Shown here: piece after piece, positions 9,470 to 21,379 of the stretch
How positions within the stretch are numbered: the stretch's first letter is position 1
Layout: each line of letters begins with the position of its first letter
From: Gnetum montanum
Lineage: Eukaryota; Streptophyta; Gnetopsida; Gnetales; Gnetaceae
Direction of reading: 5' to 3'
DNA: 64,000 nucleotides
Assembly: GCA_015680685.1 (NCBI GenBank)
Contig: MNCI01015841.1
Span: 29,741 to 93,740, forward strand
Notes under the pieces: model-generated
What the model was told of the DNA's origin: nothing
Seen by the model: the letters and a program-made list of their open reading frames with translations, nothing else
Database searches by the model: none
Made by a program: the position numbers and the translations under genes

Positions 9470-9470
9470 T

Positions 9471-12400
9471 CTAGCAATCATTAATTTGTATCAAATATTT
9501 CATTAGTTCACACCAATAGGAAATATTGTACCCCATTAAATATCGTATAAAGTATAGGAATGTCCTTACAAGGATTCATGATGAGGAATAAGCCCAATAA
9601 ATTTCTACTTCTTTAGACTTTTAAGAGTAAACCATTTACTTGTCTTCAAGTGAAAAAAAGATGAATTCCACTCTTCTTTGGATCTTGACAACTCTATCCT
9701 GGTATCATTGTCAAGGGAGAATGGATGATAGTGAACTCCCATGATTGAGTTGATCTTTGTTAAGCTATCCTTGTGCACTTGAAAATACACACAAACTACT
9801 TTGAACTAGTTTATCATTGGACATCACCTAGTGTGACTAGGGGCAACAATAGATATCATATTTTTGATTTGGCAGCTATTGCTATAAATTACCTAGGGTG
9901 ATGTCAGGTGACAAAAACAGCAATGTAATGTGTGAGGTTGTGTAAGCAATATTTCAAGCAAGTAGTCTTCTAAGGAAAAATCAAGCAACTTATCATTGCA
10001 AGTCATGCAAGCAATAACTTGGGCAATACCCTCAATTTTTAACAAAGACACTATTGTTGGGGACTGATGGAGGAGTCTCAAGCGATGAAACTTGAATTAT
10101 ATTATAGCATGTCATTGTAGTGTTGTTAAGTGATGATCCTATTAACAATAGTGTGAATGTGTGATCTCCTTCATGATTATTTACATTTCATGTTGAGGAG
10201 AGTAGTGGTAGGTAGAAGTCTTTACTTTGATGTTTGAAGTTGTTGTTTGAATAATTAGGAGCTATAAGTGTTGTTTTGTTTGAAGAAAACTTAAAAAGAA
10301 CGTTATGTTGAGAGCAAATGTTATAAAATGACAAGAAAAGGCCAAAAGCCTTTATGTTGTGGCCCATGTCGAATGAGACAAGTTCCTCAAGAAAAAAGTA
10401 TAAACAGGGGTGTACCCCCTCTATTGTAAACTTGCCAAGAGCATTGTCCATTGAATAGAAGCTCTCCCTTTCCTTCATCGTTGAGTGTGTGCAAACTTTG
10501 GTATTCTTGACACTTTCTTAGTTTCATCCCTCTCTTATTTTCTTGCATTCTTGCAAGCATGATTCTCACAAGTGTGAAGTGAATCCCTTCTATGATTCAT
10601 TCTTACAAGTTCTCTTATCCATGAATTCTCATGAAGTTTCTCAAATTTTTACATAATTTCATGTTTTTATATAGTTGTGTTCTCAATGTCAAGTTCTTGC
10701 ATGCTTTTTTAATGGTTTGCTTGTTCTCTCATGTTCAGTTGAAGTTTGATGCATAGAATTCAAGGTCTTCTCAGGCCTTAAGGAATTGGTTTTTTTTTTT
10801 GTTTTGAGGAATTGGTTGTTTCCCTTTGCCAATTGCCTCTAAATTGATGGGATTTACTCCTGCATCTCCATTATGTTTCTCATCTTGAATTTGGTTAGTT
10901 TTCATGATTTATGCATGTTTCAAGTTAGGGTTTAATCCTTCATCTTTGAATGTTGATGTTGTAAGCTCCCCATTGGTGTTTGTACCAAGATTCAAGTGTC
11001 CTTTGCTTATTTCCAAGAAGATCTGAAGTTTCTCATGTTGTTTTACATGTTAAGATTTCATTTCCCATAAGGATTCATGTAATTGAAAATGGTTCATGTT
11101 GAAATTGCCTGTCAAAGGCTCAAATCCATGTTGAATTTATGTTTCCTACAAAATTAAGTCCATAAACCATCAAATCCATGCTCGAAAGCTCAATTCCCAA
11201 AGTTCTAGCCAAAGATTTGCCATCAAAAACTCTAAAACTTTAAATCGACTTTTGTTTGCTCATTTTTCACAGATCACTACTTGAACATGACCTCAACACG
11301 ATTGAGGAGAAGTGACGATGCGAAACCAAAGCTTTGGGAGAGGTCATGGTGGATTTGCACTCAAGTCATGTTTGGACCAACATGCATCTCAATATTGCCC
11401 AACTCACGCCAAAGGTCATGGTGCTTTTGGGAGACCAATTTTATATTCATTGCAACTTGTTATCACTTGTAGTGACCTCGTGGTTAGGTTGTGGCCCAAA
11501 TTTCCTTCACAGCACAACTCGTGGTCCATTGTTTTTTCAGATTCAAAAGGGGGTATGACTTGTAGTTGTGTTGTGGTGAGGTCATGTTCATAACCATGAT
11601 TGAGAAAGACTTGCAGTGCACTTGTGGTGAGGTTGTGGTCAGACTTTCAAGCTTCTCCAGGTCCTAGACCATTGTTCATTGCCACCTTGAACCTACCACA
11701 CTGCTACATCAACTCTGACAAATCTTTTGAAAATGGCTGTTGCTTGAAGTCAGATTGAGTGACATAGCAATAATTTGTTATCACTAGTTGTTGATTCCAG
11801 TGATGTGGAGTAATAGCTGCACGCCTAGAACAAACAAAAAATTGAAACTTTCAATTCTTCAAAGTGTTGATAACAATACAACTAGAAATGTGTATGAGCC
11901 TTAATAAATGACATCGAAATTATCCAGAGCAGATTGAATATTGAATTGTAGGAAAACATAAAGAAGTGTATTATTTATGAACTGTGGGGTTTAAGAACCT
12001 AAATTACATTGAAGCCTCGAGAACATGAATAGCTATATGCTTATTTATACCTATACAAATGAGATCTGTTCATTTATTTCTAGTGTAATGAAGCCACATA
12101 AGCATGCTTTCTGTGAGTTATTTGGTTGGGCCTACACAGTGGATTTGCATAGAAATGGAATACTAAACTTCAGTGAGAGTTTTTCATAATGCAATGGAAC
12201 ACGGAAGATGTTGCTTATCTTTTTCTTATTATAGAAACCAAACTTGAACTTTCATGATCAGTCATTTGTAAAGAGAGATTCTGTAATTTTTATTGCAAGC
12301 TCTTTTTCATTATCTAAGTTTGAATAGATATTAGAAGTTCAACCTGATAAAACATGTCCAGTGATTGTATTACTAAGTTGTTTAAGAATGTGTTCTTTTC

Positions 12401-12504
12401 TTGTGATATTTATATTATTTTTTTATGCAGAATTGTTTTAATAGGATCGTTGCTTGTGGCATTTTTCCACTTCTAACCTCAAAAAACTCTGGTCTTTTTA
12501 ACAG
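9471..12504. other. No recognisable gene; possible upstream intron sequence
   Basis: This stretch is AT-rich with T-tracts and several short frames in both strands, none of which I can relate to a protein family. I looked for earlier exons of the transporter and found none. At 11280-11650 a GTGGTGAGGTCATG-like motif recurs several times. If the transporter fragment at 12505 was once a whole gene, this may be intron, with the LINE inserted in or beside it. Confidence 0.5.
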
Positions 12505-13315
12505 CTGACACTTAGGAAAGTGATGGATTTAGCAAAGCAGTAGACAAGGTCAAGAACCTTGAATGAATTTTCAATGGCATTGCTCAATAATGCACTTTCC
12601 CTGTCTTTGGGATTCATCCTTATTTTAACGTTCAATGAATGGGAGTACCTAAATTCTTCGTATGTAGTTTTGTACCATCTTTTTACTTGCTAAGACAATT
12701 TCTATAATTTTCTCTTTATTCTGTCTAGCACAAGATAAGGTTGTGTTTGAAATTGAATAGTTAGATGTTTATCATTCAGTGTTTTAAGAGCTATTCTGAG
12801 CTTGTTATTTAATTAAAACAGGCCTATACTTCGAATCCCAATGTTCTGGGTTATAGCAACTTTAAGTGGATTGTTTGGGCTATCCATAAGTTTTACTTCA
12901 ATGTGGTTTCTGCATCAGACTTGGCCTACAACATACAGGTATTTAAGTTGGTATTTTGGAAGAGTGTATATGAGTTGATCTTAATATGTTTCTTGATGTG
13001 TTGTATGCAGCTTGGTGGGATCGTTAAATAAGATTCCTTTATCTCTTGCTGGAAATTTGTTGTTTAAAGTTCCCATTAATATTCCAAACTTCTTCAGTAT
13101 TCTTTTTGGTAAATCTCTCTATTTTTAACTATTGCTTCCTTTTGTTTAAAACTATCCGATAGGAAATGTTATTCAACTGCCAAATTACCCTTACACTGTT
13201 ATTTATTTTATGCAAAAAAAAGGGAAAAAATTCAGATCATCATGTAATTTGGTGTCATTTTTTTACAGGACTTGTTGCAGGTGTTTTCTTTGCAAAAGCA
13301 AAAATGTCAAAGTAG
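12505..13315 (+). pseudogene. GONST1/2-type Golgi nucleotide-sugar (GDP-mannose) transporter, last four exons, with in-frame TAG
   Basis: Four exons with good AG/GT borders and matching phases are visible: 12505-12658, 12822-12938, 13011-13108 and 13269-13315. The introns are short (163, 72 and 160 bp). The translation gives LTLRKVMDLAKQ, then TAG at 12541-12543, then TLNEFSMALLNNALSLSLGF. Exon 2 gives PMFWVIATLSGLFGLSISF and SMWFLHQTWPTTY, exon 3 gives LVGSLNKIPLSLAG and FFSILFG, and exon 4 gives LVAGVFFAKAKMSK then TAG. This is the C-terminal third of the plant GONST family of the drug/metabolite transporter superfamily, multi-pass Golgi membrane proteins that import GDP-mannose for glycan synthesis. 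The FLHQT and LVGSLNKIP blocks are diagnostic. One Gly of the family HQTGPTTYS block appears to be Trp. Retained introns exclude a processed copy. No upstream exon was found, so it is a truncated gene copy, or a gene with a very long upstream intron and an error at the TAG. Confidence 0.85.
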
Positions 13316-13436
13316 ATTCAAATTTCTTCAACAATATAACGGTTTTGAAGAATTGATAGGCAGAATGCAGCCCTCGTATAACTTGTAAAGTGGTTGAGTT
13401 ACAGCAAGTGAATTATGTATCAGCTGTCTACACAAA

Positions 13437-13516
13437 GCTGATATTCAATGCGTAATGTTAAGATAATAAATGGAATGCTGATATCGAATGTGCAATGTGA
13501 GGATAATAAATACGGT
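13437..13516 (+). repeat. 40-bp tandem duplication carrying polyadenylation signals in the transporter 3' UTR
   Basis: Two adjacent copies start with GCTGATATTCAATG (13437) and GCTGATATCGAATG (13477). Each ends in GATAATAAAT, so AATAAA occurs at 13465-13470 and at 13505-13510. A third AATAAA is at 13533-13538. These lie 150-220 bp after the stop codon, the right place for 3' end formation. Confidence 0.7.
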
Positions 13517-13539
13517 TCACCATGAAACAAGAAATAAAG

Positions 13540-16500
13540 ATACATTGAGCCGTCTTCAGATGTCAGTATTTTGAACAGGGTGTGTAACCTTGTGATTGCA
13601 TGATGCCTGAGTCACATGACGGAAGCTATCTATTTTCACGTTGCCCATAAACATTTTATCCTATTTATAATGTCAAACCCAAATAATAAGATGGAATTTT
13701 CCAGTGTTCTGATTTTGGTCCCCATTCTTTTATACTTGATGTATCTACATCTATGTTTTCAAATAAATACTTTATATTTGATGTGCATCTTCCTTTAGCT
13801 TGATAATGTCTGACCAGGGCTTTATATTAACCTTGAATTTCATTGGCTTGCATTGAATCTTTTTTAAGACACCAATATGGGGAGATGAATATAATGTAGC
13901 TTGATGGGAAGATTTATGACATTCATTTTAAGGTTAAAATTTCAATCCCAATATGCTACTAAAGTATACATAAATTATATAAAAGAAAAGAAGTAAACCG
14001 AATTCTTATTTCTTTGGATGACTAGGTCTTGTGGTTTGCATTTGTACATAATCAGATACTTTGAATGAATTTTATTTATTTGTTATTTAAGTAGCATAGA
14101 TCTTAAGTAAACACTAAAATCTTAAATAATATGAAATGAAAAAGTGAGGATAATGTAACAATGTTGTTTGGCCTTACTTGAGTCCTTTTAACAAAAGTTA
14201 GGTTGAGCATGCTTCAATGCTCACCAAGCTTTAAACAGATGCCGACAAACTTGTCAAAGTTTTGAGAGTTAGTCATAAAATGTGAGTGATACATGAATAT
14301 GTTGCAATGATAAAACGATAATAAGCTAGTTAGCCACTTCTTTGCTCTACTCATGTAGACACCCTAGAGTCTAGTTGAGCCTTCTAGAGTCATCATTGTG
14401 TGTTGGTAGTTGGTGTTGTGCTCATATGAATGCACTATGCAAAAGCTTGAATTACAACTGTGAAAGATGTGGTGTTAGCAATTTCAATGTTTTAACGTGA
14501 CATGTGGCAGTGGTGAGTTTTGACCTCTTATGTTAATCAGGTTTGATGTTGCTGAAAGTTTTTACGTCATGCGTTATGGAGTTTTGACATTGGAAGTAGT
14601 AAGTTTTGACATTGGTAAGTGAGTTTTGACATGGCAATAGAAAGATTTGATGCGGAGTTTGTAACTTTGACAAAGCCAAGGCAGAATCATCGTGGAATGA
14701 AAGGTGAGAGTTTAGAAATTTGAATGGCAAAGATTTTATGATTTTGATGTTGTTTTGCTTTGAGATTTGAAGCTTTTGATTGCTCTTAATGCCAGAAAGA
14801 TGAATCCTAACTCAAACTTGTAAAAGAAATTGAGAAAATTGCAAAATCTAACCACAAGATGCAGATGCAACTTGTGAAAGCTAAAGATGCATATGTATGC
14901 AACTTTAAATTTGAAAGTATCATTAAAGCACAATACTTTGATCATATTCATCATTTTGAGAACAAGATTTATACTTATCTTTTTGATCTTTGATGCTTTG
15001 TTGGACAACTTTGATGAAATTGACAATTTTAGATAAACATTGAATTTGCAATGATCAAGATCTTTAATCGAGATTAAGAAATTGAAAATTGTAATTGTAA
15101 GATTGAGAATTGTGATTATGAGATTGAGAATTTGAGAAAGAATTATGAAACTTAAGAAAATTTGTGAAAGATTGTAAGAATTGTGAAATGAAAAAAGGAA
15201 ACTTCTCTTTGAAACTTTTTCAAAACATTGAACCTTGAGATGCACAATGAGAAAATGAGAAAATAATGCTTCTCTTGGAAGGTATGAGGGGGATCTCAAT
15301 TTATAGGCAAGGTTAACTCAAAGTTTGTTATTTTAGGCATGTTTTGGCACTAGGAAGCCTAACATCTAAAACTTTACATTTTAGGAAACTTTTATAAATG
15401 TGAGTCAAACCTTGTATTGCAACATAAATTAAAAACACATACCATGCAATATAAAATGAGAAATAGGAAATGTGACATGAGAAATATGGAAAATGAGCTC
15501 CCATCCATACTACAATGTAACACATACCATGTTCCGTGTTGTGCGTAAGATTAAACCCCAATGAAGAGTTGAACTATGCAACCCTCCTAAGTAAGGTCTT
15601 ACCAAGTGGGGTAAAAAAGAAGGTTATAGCCCTCTCAACCATTGCATAGAATTGCCATGCCATGCTAGTATGGTTTTAAAAGCACGAGGAGTGAAGGACC
15701 TCTTGTGCCCCTACAACCCCCAAAGCATGGGGGAGGTAGCAGGCCACCACCAAACTTGCTACCCCTATCACTATTTTCCTTGTTAGCCAAATTGGATTTT
15801 ATGAAAATTTAATGTAGTGATTAAATCCATGACATCCAAGACACGGTTTCATGAAAAAGGGAAAAAAAAACCTTTGACTTTTTGAGGAGTTAGTATCATC
15901 AAAAATTTTTTAGAAGAAAATACTATATTATCCTAGAGTCATAACATTTAAGACATATTGAAGAAGGCAATTTACATATTATATCTTTTTTGTGAAGAGA
16001 ATACTTGATTGCATGATCTATGAATTATCTTCCTAAAGAAATGCTACTAGGCTTAGATGGAAGAGGATACAAGCTTCCTTAGTAGCTATATAGATTAGAA
16101 GTCAGCTTATGCAAACTTTATGGCAAATTAGTTTCTTATCCTTGACCACCATGACATTGATACCTTATTCCCATCATGATAACATCTTCCTTTGTATTAA
16201 AAAAATTGGTCAAAGTACCATTTTTATTCCAAATGCATACCATAGAAAAATTTACAATTTAATTTGAGACGTAAACATGTGAGAGCCTTTGCTAATCAAG
16301 CTGCCTATGCAATTTAGTCATTTCTACAATTGCATCAACATCATTGCACCGATGACATCACAAACATAAACTAGGGAAAAAGAGGAATAGAGGAATAAGA
16401 GGAACATGTGCAACAATGTTTCACCTTGTATTCCTATTGTAGTAGGAGTCTTAGCTTCCTCTGTCAAAAAATTCATGTTATCTTTTTTGTTTTCTTTTTG

Positions 16501-17006
16501 GGCCTTCAGGTAAGCATTTTGTAATTTTTTTCTATTGGCTTTTCTTCTTCAATGGTTAGGATGCCTTGTCTTGTTCTTAAATTTTTTTCCAATTAGATGG
16601 ATAATGTTTTACAATACTTCTAAGTTAAAGAATCGTTTCCATAAATGTATTGTTCATTTTCATAGAATTTTCTTGGATGATATTTATGTTATTGTGAAGT
16701 TGACATGAGAGGATTGTTTGTAGGATATTTTCCATAGTTGAAAATAAATTGCAATGAATTGTATAAACTATTTTCTCTTACATTATTAATTAGACATTTG
16801 ATATTGTGACCATTATGTATATAAAAGAGGTAGGTTTGGTTGATATTGCATCTTTTTTAAATTATAAAGGTATTTTTGCGTTCTGTTGTGATGGATTGGA
16901 TTCTAAATGGTTAATACATTAGTTTAGTTGTCATAGATCCTTGTAAAACTTATCAATGTGCTTATATTTCCCAAATGCTAAGAAATTTTTTAAAAAACAA
17001 TTCTTA
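13540..17006. other. AT-rich spacer, no recognisable gene
   Basis: No protein family was recognised. A 187-codon minus-strand frame at 14736-15299 is Ile/Leu/Phe/Lys-rich, low in complexity and without known motifs. I regard it as chance in AT-rich DNA. Around 15280-15310 the minus strand reads CCTATAAATTGAGATCCCCC, which resembles an LTR or gene core promoter. A short GTTTTGACAT motif recurs at 14510-14640. The 14.5-15.8 kb interval could be an unrecognised solo LTR on the minus strand. Confidence 0.4.
15279..15305 (-). promoter_or_regulatory. Possible TATA box of an unidentified minus-strand LTR or promoter
   Basis: The minus strand carries CCTATAAATTGAGATCCCCC, a TATA-like octamer followed by a GC-richer stretch, in otherwise AT-rich DNA. 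Without a partner copy or defined termini the assignment stays weak. Confidence 0.25.
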
Positions 17007-17011
17007 ATTGA
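17007..17011. repeat. Target-site duplication of element 1, left copy
   Basis: ATTGA directly precedes the LTR terminus and is repeated exactly at 27194-27198 after the other LTR. Confidence 0.9.
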
Positions 17012-17885
17012 TGATGAGCAGCAAGGTACCCTTACGCCCAACCATACTAATCACTAAGGTGTTACGTGCGATTCGATCGAATTCTGTGGACCTATAGTTA
17101 TCTCATACACTAGTTTCTCTAAGAAGTGAAACAATGTTGAGAACGTTCATTGTCTTTCCAACTGCACTCGTGAGGCTCAAGGGTATGGTTTAAGTGTAAT
17201 TGAGGTATATGAATTTTTGTTGTTTTATATTTTATGGATGTAATTGTCTACAACAAGAATAAGGGTAGAGTAGATTGAAAACTAATGTCTATTGCCTAGC
17301 TAGGCTAACACAAGTAACCGCCCCACTTTTCTGAACACATCTTGAACACATATAGCACTGTTGGGCTATTGAACGTTAAGTGTTGCTGGGTTACTAAGTA
17401 CTATATGAATGCTCGAAGTGGTCATGCTCATGTTTATTAACTACTGGAAATAAATTGCTTAATCAAATGTATTAAAATAAAGAGTAAGGAAGTAAAATGC
17501 ATTAAAGAAAATATTAAGCTATTCTCAATGTTGGAAGGATTGTCAAAATAGTTTGTTTTATTCTTGTCACATTGTTGCGCTCAGGTACATTAGTGCTTGA
17601 ACAAAGAACTATATACACTTTAGACTCCTTATGCGGGCACTTAGAAAATATTCTAAGGAGAATAGACTACAAGAGCTTTGCTACCTTGCTTGAAAACTAA
17701 AAACTAAACTATGCCAAAATTGGAGTTGGTGTGTGATATTTATAGACTTGGGGAATATACCCTGACGTCAGATATGTGACATTGAACCAAGGCCCTGATG
17801 TCGTGTACACAATGTTGTGGCCTTGACATCGCATACATGATGTCGCAGCCTTGACATTGTGGCCAACAATAAATGTGTTTCATCA
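17012..17885 (-). repeat. 3' LTR of element 1
   Basis: This 874-bp copy aligns along its length with 26357-27193. It holds a minus-strand TATAAATA at 17737-17744. The U3 between 17745 and 17885 is 141 bp and contains three or more imperfect repeats with the palindrome GACATCGCATACATGATGTC. It is longer than the U3 of the other copy. Confidence 0.92.
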
Positions 17886-18602
17886 TATCCCCGCGATTGA
17901 ATCAAAACTTGTCCTCAAGTTAAGAAGAGGAGGAACAAGTTCTTTACAACATAACATATTGGGTAGGTATGGGATTATTGACTGACATGACAAACTAACT
18001 TAGATGAAATAGACATATAGACTCTAAGTGCCCAAGTGTATGGAGTTACAATTTTTACAACATTGGGTGTTCATGAGAAGAGGATTGAACACCCTTGAGA
18101 ATATTAACATCCAACACCTCTTGGCAGTAGAAGAATAAGAGAGAGAGAAGAGATCCAAAAAGCATGAACAATCCTCATTGTCTGGTCTTGCTACATCATC
18201 CTTGGTAAAGATAGTCCTGCTGCCAGTCCATGCTTCCCACTACAAGCACAACAGGATCATGAATTAGTATGTAATGTGTAACACATAGTGGTTAAATGCC
18301 TTGTCTCATTGGTGGTTACACTTGACTAAGTTGTGATTGTGGTAGATTGGTTTCTTTGATAGTGTTAGTGGGAAGGTTGACAAATAGGGTAAAATAGATA
18401 AGCGGTCCATGAGATTTGGAAAAGTACAACACAAGGAAATAGTTGAAGAGGGTATAAGAATTCACAACAATAAAAAGGAAAGTTCACTGAAAATTGTTGT
18501 GAAGATGTGCACAATTGTATGTCATTGATGGGGTAAACAAAAGAATTTGATTGTAAGTATGTCTAAGGGTAAAGAACTTAACTAACCCAACCAAAAGATA
18601 TG

Positions 18603-18622
18603 CAAGTGGATCCTCCCCAAAG
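18603..18622 (-). other. Conserved noncoding block, element 1 copy
   Basis: The minus strand reads CTTTGGGGAGGATCCACTTG. It matches 34959-34978 in element 3 and 41953-41972 in element 2. Upstream sequence, including CCTATG and GGACTCTT-like words, is also shared. Confidence 0.75.
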
Positions 18623-19086
18623 TAGACATAGGCCTTTTATGGCCTTGCATAACTTCAAACCAAAGAGTCCGTGGGCTCCATGGATGATTAGTGGTTACAG
18701 AAGGTTAAGTACAAAAACCTAGAAGAAACTAACTAAGAATTCTGACACATCAAACTAGGACATCAAACTAAAGCATGAAACCAACAATGAGGTGGAATAT
18801 GGAAAGCATAGATGGATGAGAGAGAGTGAAATGAAGTTCCTAATTACGGTCACATGAAGTCCCTTGTGGATTATGTGGTTAAATGACTTGATAGGATCCA
18901 TACTTAGTCTAGACCAAAACCAACCACTTTTAGTGACTTCGCATCAACATTCCAAGATCAAACCATCCCCTAAGACACAAGAGTGCTTCCATAGAACAAC
19001 CACCATTCCAAATTAGAAAAGAAGTAGGAAGTGAGGAAGGGCCTTAGTTAGAGGAGACGAGTCCCATAACCAGTGCTTGTAGCCTG

Positions 19087-19335
19087 TTTATTCTATCTAA
19101 GGAATGTGCTTTGAATTCCCATTGTTTTTTTTAAATGGGAACCACACCATGGAAAGACAGATGCATTTATTTTGTCCAAGGGATATGCTTTGAATCCTCA
19201 TCTTCTTTTTTTTTTTTGTTTTTTTTCTTGATTTGAACCACACTATGCAAGGACGTATGCATTTATTTTGTCCAAGGGGTGTGCTTTGAATTCTCATAAT
19301 TTTTTTGATGAGAATCACACCATGCAAGGACTTAT
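19087..19335. repeat. Three tandem copies of an 80-100 bp unit in the 3' region of element 1
   Basis: Each unit holds GTGCTTTGAAT..CTCAT, a T-tract, AACCACACCATGCAAGGAC and ATGCATTTATTTTGTCCAA. Copies begin near 19098, 19180 and 19277. Element 2 has a single equivalent at about 41436-41470 (opposite strand), so the array is an expansion specific to this copy. The Lys/Arg-rich frame read across it is an artefact. Confidence 0.8.
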
Positions 19336-20430
19336 TTAGCTTCCTTCATTGATTGGCATGAAATGGTAAGAAATTCATGGAAACACACATGCACCCAAGG
19401 AAACAAAAAATCACAAAGAATACATAATCCCCTTGAAGCCACACCCTATTCAAACTTTTGAATCCTTTCCAATTCTAGAAACTACCAAGGTCACAAATTT
19501 ATTAAAGTTTTATTAATGAAAAAGGAACTACATGTTTCCAAAACAAGGAAAACTAGAGAGTTTGTGGATGGGTGGATGTTATGGACTCACTGCCTGTTAC
19601 ATGAAAAGAAACCATGTCCTAATTATCCATAACAAAATTCAAAGCTAGAAACTAGACACCAACAATCAAATAACAAAAAGAGTACATACCACCATCAAGT
19701 AACACATTACCAATGTACCTATCACTTATTAACAAAAAGTTAGAAAATCACACCAAATAAAAGAAAATATAGAAGGAAGCATAAAATGTTCAAAAAATGT
19801 CAAATGTACTAGCGATGGTGTAAAACAAAAAGTAGGAAAGATTAACAACATAAAAACAAAAAGATGTAAAATAAAGAATGTGTAAAACAAAAAGTTGTAA
19901 GACTAAAAATGTGTAAAACAAAAAAGTTGAAAAATTGAGAAGTTGCTTGAATGATTAGCATGGTTAGCCATCTTCCCCATGACTAAGTTGAAAGGAGGAG
20001 GATATCCAAAATATTAAGTGTGGTTGTCCATTTGATGAGGTGTTTATTGTGTTAATTTGCATATGCTCATGGAAAGGTTTAATTTGTTGGATGTTGACTA
20101 GCTATTTCTTGTTTGAGCTCTTAGGTTTATAGATCATCATTGCCCCACAAGGAAAAGTCTCATAAATGATCTAAGGTCCTTTCTACAATGTTTGGAACTT
20201 AGTTCGTTGAAGTACATGTGTGGGGTTCTAGTAGAGAACCGTATCCCTTAGTTGAAATTTGACTTTTCTAATTTTTAGGTCATGATGCTTTTTATTGTAG
20301 GCCTTGTGCAACTTGTTAGATGATAAGGCTACTAATTGATTTTTGTCTAGCAAGTTGAGATTCATTAGTCTTACTTTTTGGGCTAGACTTAAGTCAAGGT
20401 GAAGGCCACAAGCTGTTGAAAGTATATGGA

Positions 20431-21070
20431 GGTTAGATTAAATAGGAAGTATTGGTAGTTTGCCACACACAAGCTCATAGGGAGAGTAGCCTATAGGAAG
20501 TTTCCAAGTTGAGCAGTAGGCCCAAAGGGCATCATTTAGTTTTGTGCTCTGGTCCTTCCTATACTTGCTAACAGTTCTTTTTAGTATCCTTGTGATTTCC
20601 CTATTGGTAACCTCAGCTTGACTATTAGCTTGGGGATGGTAAGGTTTTGTGAGTTTATGTTCAACCCCCAAGTGTTGCATGAGCTTTCAAAAAGTAGTAC
20701 CTGTAAAATGAGTTCCATTATTAGAAATTAATGCACATGATACATCAAACCTATTTATAATATTTTATTGTATAAACCGAGTAGCAGTAGAGAATGTACA
20801 GTCGATGATGGCTATTTCCTCTATCCATTTCGTACAATAGTCAGTAGCGACTATGATGTATGCCTTTCCATTTGACATGGGCATGATGGAACCCATGAAA
20901 TCAATGCCCTAGATGTCGAATGGTTCTAATGGTTGAATCCATTGTTGAGGTCCCTTCATTTGAGTAGTCATTCCACCATCTCGTTGGCATCATTCATAAG
21001 AGCAGATGAAATGATGAGCATTCTTGAAGAGTGTTGGCCAATAGTACCTTGCCATTAGGATTTTAATGGT
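20431..21070 (-). pseudogene. Integrase of element 1, catalytic Asp changed
   Basis: The minus strand yields a DDE integrase in Athila form. It has a zinc-binding trace, then GIDFMGSIMPMSNGKAYIIV around the first Asp, then CALISNNGTHF at about 20705-20735, where the family has S-D-N/G-G. It ends YHPQANSQAEVTNREITRIL and LNDALWAYCSTWKLPIGYSP (20438-20680). The second catalytic Asp is therefore Asn, a G-to-A change. The ORF from 20438 to 20680 is the longest open piece. The integrase would insert the cDNA; this copy should be inactive even without the stops. Confidence 0.88.
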
Positions 21071-21379
21071 CATGGGTCTCCTAGCATACTATCCTCTACA
21101 AGGACTTTCATGAGTGTCTTGGAGAATGTGTAGTTGATTAGCATCAAAAACACAACAATGAACCAATCCATCGGCACACACCTTGTACAGGTGTCCGTTG
21201 ATCTTCATGAAGTGCTTTACTTGGTAAAGAAACTACTATTTCTTTCGATGGTCCAACCCTTGTGGCATCTCTTGAGTAAGAAGATAGGTGAGAATGTTAT
21301 CCTATCATTTTGGCTCATTAGGCATTTATTTAGTTATAGCCCTAGCAAAGAGGACTTCATCAAGACATGTATCAGATAA

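Larger units (their letters stand above)
5010..9470 (+). mobile_element. Decayed L1-type LINE (non-LTR retrotransposon), 5' truncated
   Basis: On the plus strand, degenerate translations give the usual L1 ORF2 order. The end of an AP-endonuclease domain is at 5103-5201, the RT start at about 5870-5965, RT core motifs at 6470-6640, the thumb and C-terminal region at 6831-7115, and a zf-RVT-like domain at about 7365-7540. A long degenerate 3' tail and an A-rich tract at 9454-9469 follow. The frame is broken by many stops and shifts. The left edge is not defined: endonuclease-like sequence can be followed to about 5010 and may abut the Tat-like LTR at 4965. No target-site duplication was found. 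Confidence 0.8.
17886..20430 (-). other. 3' untranslated region of element 1 between integrase and 3' LTR
   Basis: About 2.5 kb without a recognisable frame, typical of Athila elements, which have a long region here and sometimes an env-like ORF. No env-like protein was seen. On the minus strand it contains a T-rich GTTTTACAC-type repeat (19740-19930), a triplicated block (19087-19335) and a block shared with elements 2 and 3 (18600-18680). A short purine-rich GCGGGGATA precedes the LTR at 17886-17894. Confidence 0.7.

Noticed and set aside
11281-11593. Overlapping plus-strand ORFs with Trp/Cys-rich translation
   Set aside because: Three frames are open at once over a locally repeated GTGGTGAGGTCATG-type sequence, which argues for a repeat rather than a gene.
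14736-15299. 187-codon minus-strand ORF, Ile/Leu/Phe-rich, membrane-like
   Set aside because: Low-complexity AT-rich DNA gives such frames by chance. No family motif is visible and the sequence contains repeated GATTGAGAATT words.
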